Shown here in pieces: positions 1-7,800 of a stretch of DNA of 17,031 bases (the first letter of the stretch is position 1; every line of letters starts with the position of its first letter). The stretch comes from Echinostoma caproni (lineage: Eukaryota > Platyhelminthes > Trematoda > Plagiorchiida > Echinostomatidae), in contig UZAN01049999.1 of NCBI GenBank assembly GCA_900618425.1, positions 1 through 17,031 of the forward strand, read 5' to 3'. The translations under genes and the position numbers were made by a program. A model generated the notes under the pieces. That model was not told where the DNA came from, searched no databases, and saw only the letters and a program-made list of their open reading frames with translations.

Positions 1-740
1 GCAATGGTCCGCGAAAATTGGTGCTCGAAAGGAAAAGACCATGTTAAGCGCAGATTTGCAGAAGACGGTCGCCGTTGTCACTTCTCCTAGCACCGAGACT
101 ATGCTAGTCACCAAGTGAGGTTTCGTCAGCGTCTAACCTACCTACTTGTGCGTTCAAGTCGCTGGCTAGTATCACGATGTCAGTGTGTCGTCTACTGTGG
201 AGGTTGGCGAGCTGATGGTAGAACTCGTCCTTTTTTGTCGGGACTGCAGTCCGTCGGCGCGTAAGCCACGATGACGAACAGACAGAGCTATTTTATCCCA
301 TTACGAGATGCACTCACCGATCCTTTTGGATGGATGGCGCAGAATCGACTATTGATTGGAATCCAGTCGAGTAAAACTGCTTCTGTATGTTCACCTAGTG
401 CTATCCCCAGGCCGGCCTGACCATCGGATCTTCGGAGAGGCGGCGGGTGAACGAGCTTGCAGAATCCGGAGACGGTGAAGCGAGTTGCAGTACGGTGCTC
501 GAATCCTGTGACCGTGTCTCCGTAAGGCAGCAAATGTCCATGGAAAGCGTTTCCAGTGTGCGAACGAGTGTTGCCTGAGCCCCAACTTGCATAAGTGTTC
601 GAACGTTGAAAGTCCCTAACTTCATCTGCGACCGGGGTGCGAGTACTTTTTTTCGAAATAACTTGATCGGAAGCTTGTTTCTTTCGCATGGGAACAAGAC
701 TATGGTTTCTGCCGTGGTCTTGAGCAACACACTGTTGGAA
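1..740 (-). mobile_element. RTE-like LINE fragment, apurinic endonuclease domain (decayed)
   Basis: This is the 5' half of a non-LTR retrotransposon, read on the minus strand and running off the left edge. The APE-type endonuclease nicks target DNA to prime reverse transcription. An opening Met at 625-623 is followed by LGTFNVRTLMQ and then CCLTETRSQD, which holds the catalytic Glu of the TET(R) motif. After a frame change comes LLDWIPINSRFCA, then after another AYAPTDCSPD, then SDLNAQVGRL near 165-140 (metal-binding Asp/Asn), and near the edge SDNGDRLLQ and LFLSSTNFR. At least two frame changes, plus a stop in the last part (near 49-47), make it a dead copy. The family call rests on motif order and on the FNVRTL...TETR start typical of RTE-like elements; the exact clade was not tested. 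The 5' end lies between 730 and 770, where a plus-strand piece begins. Confidence 0.85.
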
Positions 741-773
741 ATTTGAAAAAAGTAGGCGGTAAACGGTTACCAA

Positions 774-1364
774 ACCCTAAATTTGCGCGTGAAAGATATT
801 CACCGTCTAAAAGTCTTAGACTGCTGATGTTTACGTAGTTTGGAGCTAGGTGGATGGAGCGAGCAAGTAAGCAACATTTAGGTGAACTGTCGAGTATAAA
901 TCAACGACTGGGCGGAGACTTTGTTATCACATCCAATTCTGATTCGTAGGCTTTGCTGGTTAGGACACGTATTGCACACGCTCGACAGCCGTTTACCGCA
1001 CCGCATCTCGTTGACTGTTGCTGCTTCAGGTTGGAGAAAATCACGCGGAGGTCAACAGGTGACGTAAAAAAGAGGCAAGAAGAAATGCACAGAGCTAATA
1101 AGTAGAACAGGTGTCTGTCGTCTTCCAGGTTGAGGTTCAAAAGACAGAAACTGTTTGGTTGCGTACACTGAAAGATATGACAACTAACCGATAGCAGTGT
1201 TGTTCTATCATAGTTAGGTTATGCATACTGTCGAACCTAGAGGTTCACTTTTTCGCCTCATTTCAATTAGGCCCAATTCCTGTTCCTCTTGTACATTCTC
1301 ACTTACTTTGCGTGTATTGTGATCTCGACAGCCATCAGTGAAGTTCATCTCACTCTAAGATGAC
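774..1364 (+). mobile_element. RTE-like LINE 3' fragment (decayed)
   Basis: This stretch is homologous along its length to 6595-7249. It contains the C-terminal tail of an RTE-like polyprotein and its 3' untranslated end. Shared landmarks include the AATTTGCG start near 779, the stretch corresponding to an RLEVF coding block, GGAGGTCAACAG near 1050, the CAGGTTGAGGTTC block near 1127, and a shared 3' end with AGTTCATCTCACT before GATGAC. Every frame is broken by stops, so no protein is made. The longer copy at 7249 ends in a GAT repeat, and this copy ends in a short GATGAC remnant, as expected for the microsatellite tail of RTE elements. It abuts the minus-strand endonuclease piece on its left; the two may be one insertion. 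Confidence 0.8.
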
Positions 1365-1499
1365 AAGCAGTAAGGCGTGTTTTCTATGGGGTTATAACCG
1401 CAGTGTCTAGCGTTGAGATGCGCGGTGCTACGCCACAAGATCACCAAGACGGGTTGTGCTAAACCACGCAGAGAAAAAAGGAAAAACGATCTAATCAGC

Positions 1500-1622
1500 T
1501 GCATAGTGATCAAATGGTCCTAAGCTCACTATCCTCATTTGGGTCGACTAATTCGCACTGCTGACGAGACCCAATCGATTCGGAACAGCTGTACAATGTA
1601 TCCTAGCTTTTTCAGTTCACGC
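1500..1622 (+). mobile_element. Decayed hammerhead-bearing SINE remnant
   Basis: The right part matches the 3' half of the element at 10522-10683. GCACTG followed by CTGACGAG at 1555-1568 is identical to the intact copy, CAGCTGT at 1586-1592 is also kept, and CTTTTTCAGTTCAC follows as in the intact copy's CTTTGTCAGTTATCAC. The tRNA-like head cannot be recognised to the left. It is an old copy, probably of the same family. Confidence 0.6.
1555..1598 (+). ncRNA. Degenerate type I hammerhead ribozyme (pseudo-ribozyme)
   Basis: The stem I strand GCACTG and the CUGACGA core box are perfect. The GAAA box has become GGAA (1582-1585), and stem II (1568-1581) keeps only its two outer pairs. Stem I's second strand CAATGT has one mismatch and one wobble against GCACTG. 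The A13-to-G change and the lost stem II should abolish catalysis. Read it as a fossil of the family at 10605-10649. Confidence 0.6.
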
Positions 1623-1837
1623 TTCATTTGCCCTGTGCACGAGGAAAGCCATTATAGAAACCGTTTGAGTGGCACGATTAAGTTGTCACTGTTGGAGGCT
1701 TAGTATCAGGATACGCAGCATAGCCAAAGGAGCTTGTGAATCGGTTAGGATGTCCGATAATATGAATACCGAGTACATCAAAATGATCCAACTGTGGTGG
1801 TGGGAAAAAGGTATTGATTGTAAGAATATCATCCTAC

Positions 1838-1894
1838 AGATTGTGCATTCAAAACCCGCCGCCGCCACTGCTTTACTTTCCGCATTTATTTGCA
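1838..1894 (-). CDS. DNAJC21: Probable DNAJC21 exon with the start of the C-terminal zinc finger
   Basis: This is a candidate exon in the right place and the right phase. The upstream exon ends with one codon base (AAA|G at 2107). An acceptor TTTCATGCAG ends at 1895 and leaves TG to complete Val, and the frame then reads QINAESKAVAAAGFECTICR. DNAJC21 has a second C2H2 finger of the C-x2-C-x3-F type near its C terminus, after a linker, and FECTIC fits its first two cysteines. A donor GTAGGA at 1837 would split the second Cys codon, and the His half would then lie in another exon that I could not find in the window. Alternatively the frame stays open to 1686 (RMIFLQS...), which does not give proper His spacing. 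The start is fairly well supported; the end is a guess. Confidence 0.5.
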
Positions 1895-4800
1895 CTGCAT
1901 GAAAGTTGTTGGATTGGCCGTTTTCTCCGTCGGGGAAATCGATCGCACGATTAAACATTAAATGAAACGAAAATGAATAACGCTATGCACTACCTAATTG
2001 GGGTTCACGTGACGAAGTTGAAACCCCGAGTCACAGCCCGAGCGTTGTGCACGACCCAAGCAAATCACGACAGACAGTGCTGAATTGAGCACAAAATACT
2101 GCTTACCTTTAGCGGTCTCCACTGGGTGTTCAAGTGTTTCCGTGAGATTGACCTCAGGAGTTACCGCATCGTCCGGAGTAGGATCATCTGACGCGGCGAT
2201 CAACTTCTCCTCTTTCTTTCGTTTCCGTTGAGCCTTCTTTGCTCGTTTTGTTAGCTTCACCTCAGGCACTGCCAAACGCGGCTTGGTACTCAACTCATCC
2301 ACGACATCTGCTGTTTCCTCATCAATCGAGGAATGATCACTTTCTGTTTGCTTGGTCACTGATTCACCCGCTTCCATCGCTGCCCGTTCTTGTTGCAACA
2401 AAATTTTTCGCAATAATTCTGCTTGTTTTTTATGCTTTTTAGAAGCTTCATGATTCAGTCTGGTTTGCACGGAAGAAAACAGTTTGTCACATGCGACACA
2501 GTAGAGCTCGTCTACTTCGGACAAATTATCCGACGATCCGGCACTCGTGGGATCCGCATCTGTGGTAGTCTGTGTCGTAATTTGTTGAAAAAAGGAAGTC
2601 AGTAAAAACGACACAACACTCCCACTTGGCACCGTCTAAACGCGTTTAGAGCTATTCATTTGTGGAAGAAAACCTCGAAATTTCCTATGAAAACGACTAT
2701 AAAAAAGACTACAGAGAGTATCAATAGAACGATTTTTTCCATATGAAAAGGAAACGGTTCGTCAATTTGATCGATAAGAGGGGGAGAGTATTCATGTCCC
2801 ACCGTTCTAATTGCTTGCAATCGTTAATTCCGGGTGTTCAGAGGAACTGTGCACTACACCTCCGAAAGCTTCAGTATGATCGGGGCTGGGTGTCTCCGGT
2901 TGGGGCTGCTCACCCCTCGCGAAATACTCCCATACGACGAAGCGTATCAAATAGCCTCTATTGAAGGAGCCCTACTCACTGCCTTCTGGTGGCGGTGTTT
3001 TCCCATAAGAGTGAAAGGACGAAAAGGCGACATCCGCGGCTATAACGGGATTGATGAACTACTGGCAGTTCATTCAGGGGAGTTGGCTGGAACCCTGAAA
3101 TATAATAAAATAGTACACTACCAGGCCCGTCTCCAGATTGTGAACAGGTAACCACCGCCCTAATGGATAAGCGATCGCGGACGACCCCAGTGACGTTTGA
3201 GGACGTGGCTGATTTTCGCTTGGTAACAAACAAGCACAAAATCTAATGTGCCACTAAACAAGATGACCGACATCTCTATATTCCTCATTGTAGATTCCAG
3301 CTCTTATGCTTCTCGGCATTCAAGGGCGTGTAATGAAAAAAAACAATGCACATATAAAATTATAGAGGAGGAGTGCTGACATACTGTCCATAAATTAGAA
3401 TCGCACTCGGCATTGAGTTGAGAACTTCCACGCACACCAGTTCCAATGAATTGCATCTTCTTCATAAGTTTTGTGTACTTTTTGTAATAACGGCACTCGG
3501 GCAATGCATATAGTAAGGCAGTCATGGATGAATCTAAAAGAATATTTCATAAACAGGTGCGATAAAAATTAAATCTTATTCGGCTTTTGAACATATCAAG
3601 ATAAATGGGTACGAAACATGGGTACTGATGCCCGTGAATTATAGGTCTATTCTCTTCTCCAATAAAAACAAATCGGATGAAATGCCATATTGTGTTGGGT
3701 TTCTGTCCCCCAGACGATATTGTTGGATTAATCTCCTAAGCATATGTAACTCGGAGACTGTCAGGTATCCACGAGCCTCATAAAGCAGCCCCAGTGTGCA
3801 AATAACGGGTAACGCAATTCCTACCTGGGTGGATAGTAACAAATGACACTTGCTGACATGAAGAAGGCCGAATCGGACACCTGAAGTCCAGCAGTGTGAC
3901 CTACCTCATTCACATCGTGAACGTGTACTCCATCCAGTTCGGCTTCCATTCTAGCTAATTCCGCTTCGAACTCTTCCGCCCATTGGGATGTAAGGCCACC
4001 AAAAGCCAGTTCGTCATTCCACTCTTCAGCTAATTTGGCAGCCTCGCTGACGAGCAGAATTAAAAATGGGTCAGGGAACACAAGGACGATGATGAATACA
4101 TTGTTTAGACAGCGAAACATTTGGCTAGGGTGTAATTTATTCTTGCAGGGATTTCATTAGATGAGGTAATAGACAGTAGAATAGAAGGAGGCCTCTGCCA
4201 AGTTATTCGAGGAGTATCGAGGATAAGCGACAGCATGGCTGCTTCATGTTTTCAATTTTCACAATCATTAATCGGGCACTGTCACGCGACGGAATAGTTT
4301 GTTTTTAAACTACCCATTGGGTCGATTGATGAAGAAATAGTGAGTCGGAGAGTTGAAACCGAAGTGCACCGGCAAAATGAAAATAGGGAAAGCAAGTAAA
4401 CTGGATATCCGTAGGAAATGAGCAGACGCACGAACGCCACTGATTAGGGTCTTCGGGGTAACCTTGTCCATGGTCGCAGATACATTAGATGACATTGCGT
4501 ACCGTAAAAGGTAACAATTGCGCACCTACTTGCAGTCTGCTGGTTCTCTTGTTTATTTTATCACCTCAGCAACGTTGTTTTTCATTTTCCACCGATCGAT
4601 GGAATATATATATATATATATATACATCACGTCAAGACTGCACCTTGACGTAGTGTGATGGCGTTCGTCCCTACATGACCGATAGTTGTAAATGCGCCCT
4701 TGAAGCACAGTTTTCTCGTCGCCTTTCAGTTCAACCAACAGTCAATGGAATGAATGAAACGTGGATACAAATCAATCAAGTTATTTAAATGTCAATCAAA

Positions 4801-7800
4801 ACAACGGCGGATTCTGGAGCACGAACGATCTTGTTGTCGGCGGATGCTCTGCTGACGCCTCCTGATGCCAAATGTGATACCGTACGCGAATCCCTTAAAG
4901 GATAGTTAATCAACAGCTTGAAGAAAGACCGTGAGTATGGGTGTGTAGCAAAATGTAGAGCCTTGGAGACGGCTGTGGTCATGGTTAATAGTCGCACTCT
5001 ATGCCGTCTCATTACGACTACGGGCTGAAAAAAGGCGTAGGTGAGATAATCAAAGAGTCGGACGTTACACTAATCCATCATTAGCAACGCCACATTGAGC
5101 AATGAGCGGAAAAATTCAAGGCACAGTTCAACAGACCTTCATCGATCTCTGAATTACTGCTGTTTTGAGGTACTACTCAAATTTGTTTGGCGCACATGAA
5201 TAAGCAATGGGCCAATTCTCACAGTAACTGTGGCAGATTAACTACCGAAAAGGTAAAGAGGCTGTCAGGCTATTGGCTAAGGATCAAGAGTCTACTACAA
5301 GAAAACTGTCACAGATAGGATGTGTCGTTCTGTATTTACCCCCTATCGACGTTGATCTCACAAATAAGTCTCCTTTACCTGGCACAAGTATTGTGGAATT
5401 ATGACACTTTATAACTGGTAAATACTGCCACGTGATATTCATTCTCTATCTGAAATGGAGGTCACTCGGGAAATAAGTTAACTCTATTGGTGTAAGGATT
5501 CTCCATCGGCTTTTAAGGATTTAGGTTCAGCTTTGGTTTTGAAGTTGATGAAACTCTTTAGTTCGATATGGGTTAGGGAACACGTAAAAACTGAATGGTG
5601 TGAAGCAGTCGTCCTATTAATTTACAAGACGGGTGGCAAATCCTCTTGTGAAAACTACAGAAGAATTAGTTCTATCAACATTGTATTCAAACTTCTAGCT
5701 GACATTATGTTGCCGTATGTGAACGTTGCACGCGTGAAGATTAGGTTGATGTTGGACCTGGCCGAAGTTATATGGACCACATCTTCACTCTTCACCAAAT
5801 TCTGGAGCACTGACTTTCATATACTTAACATCTCTGTCTTCCTCTGTCTGAAAGTGGCCTTCAATTCAGTCCACCGCTCTGAACTCTGGTGCTACATTTC
5901 CCGAAGGGTGTGCCCCATAATGTATAGATGTATTGATCAGATTTTTACGTTGCGTCAGCTCCTTGAGCTGCGTCATACTCACCGTCGGCCAACGATCGCA
6001 GTGTTCCTTGACCTGAAAGGAGCCTTCGACTCAGTTGACCGCGAAGCTCTGATGGGCTGCCTTCTTCGAAAAGGAATGCCCCAGAAGTACGTTAACCTAC
6101 TGAAGTCACTGTACTCACATACCTCCGGTCGTAGACGAAATACTGGAGAGCGCACTAAAGGGAATCCAAAACCTAGGTATTGAATGGACAGCTGGAGAAA
6201 AGCTATACGATTTGGAGTACGCCGAGGATATTGTCTGTCTGTTCGAATGTATGGAGGACGCGCAAAGTGCACTTGATAGATTAACAAGTGCAGTGGCCAC
6301 ATTCGGTATGTGCTTTGCACCTTCAAAGTGCAAAGTGATGCTGCAGGACTGGGTTTCGTCTACTCCCAATCTGACGCTAAATGGCCAAGATTTAGTTGTG
6401 GTGGATTACTTTTCCTACTTAGGTAGTTGCGTGACCAATGACGGTAGTGCAGCAAAGGAGATAACCGCCCGCATTTCCAAGGCTCGAGCAGCATACGCAG
6501 GACTGAAACACCTTTGGCGTAGACGCGACGTTTCACTGAAGTTGAAAGGTTGTGTATATTGTGCTAACGTTTGTTCAGTCTTGCTTTATGGTTGTGAGAC
6601 CCTGAATTTGCGAGTAGAAGATATCCGTCGACTAGAAGTTTTCCATTATCCGTGTTTACGCAGTTTAACCCACGTCGGATGAAGCGAACGGGTTAGTACC
6701 GTGGAGGTAAGCCGTCGTATGTTTGGGAGTCTGTCAGGTATAAACCTGCTAGCATACCGAATTCAGATTACTAGGCTTACTAGGCGTGTATTGCGTGTGC
6801 CCAGCCATCGACTGCCGCATCGCGCTTTATTCGCTGTAGCTAATCGGAGCTGGAGGAAACCACCGGAGGTCAACAGATGACGTAGGGACGAGGCATGAAG
6901 AAATGGACAGAGCCATTAGGTAGAGTAGGTGTCTCTCGCCTTCCAGGTTGCGGTCCGAAAGACTCCAAAACTGGTTGGTTGCAGACATTGAAGGATATGG
7001 CAGCGAACCAGCAGCAGTGGCGTTCTTGTTGTCGTTTCTTATCAGGTCAGAGTGCCTGAAACGGTATATATGCAGAGTTCGATTGCGTACTCTGTGTGTT
7101 GACCATAGTGGCTCATCTTCTCCCTCCCTTAAAATAGATCCAATCCCCGTCCACCTTAAATTTTACCAAACCTTGTATGCATTGCGAGTTTGGCAGCGGT
7201 CAGCGAAGTTCATTTCACTGTATTTCGCTGTACGATGATGATGATGATGCCCCATAAGTTTATTTCAGTATCACGACTCCTTTATGCGAAAAGTCAAAGC
7301 CAAGTCTCAGCTTAAGGCACTTTTTCACCCGAGTTCATCGCAGAAAACGGAGTTTTTCAAGGTTGCTTCATACTCCCTTTCCTTTTCTATTGAACCTTGT
7401 TATAGATTTGATCACGGAAACCGACCAGATCTCGAGTGAGAACAGTGGCATCCAGTTGCTCCGGGGTGGCAGTATATATGAACTGGAGTATGCAAACGAC
7501 ATTGTAATGCTACATGAAGATTTGGGCAAGCTGAAACCTGTTGCCCATAGTTTGAGTGCTAACGTATGCGCTTCGCACCTTCAAAGTGCAAAATATTGCT
7601 CTAAGACTGGATTGATCCAGTCAGCAGTCCCCCTCTAAATGGAGAAGTGATACAGAAAATATAGAAAAACTTTGATAACTGTGAAGCCAACTTGAGACAT
7701 CTACAGAGTGGTACAGACATTCGAGTACCGCTGTCGCACTGCACGAGACTGGTAGAGAAACCGGACAAGCAATAGCGAGGTTGGACGGAGTGTCAGATAG

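Noticed and set aside
288..773. 161-codon open frame on the minus strand
   Set aside because: It is mostly the wrong frame of the endonuclease fragment; only its later part (LLDWIPINSRFCA) is in the element's own frame after a shift.
3639..3842. Minus-strand frame directly after the 4046-3905 exon, considered as an exon extension
   Set aside because: A good donor at 3904 ends the exon and the next exon matches in phase; the frame has no family similarity that I can support.
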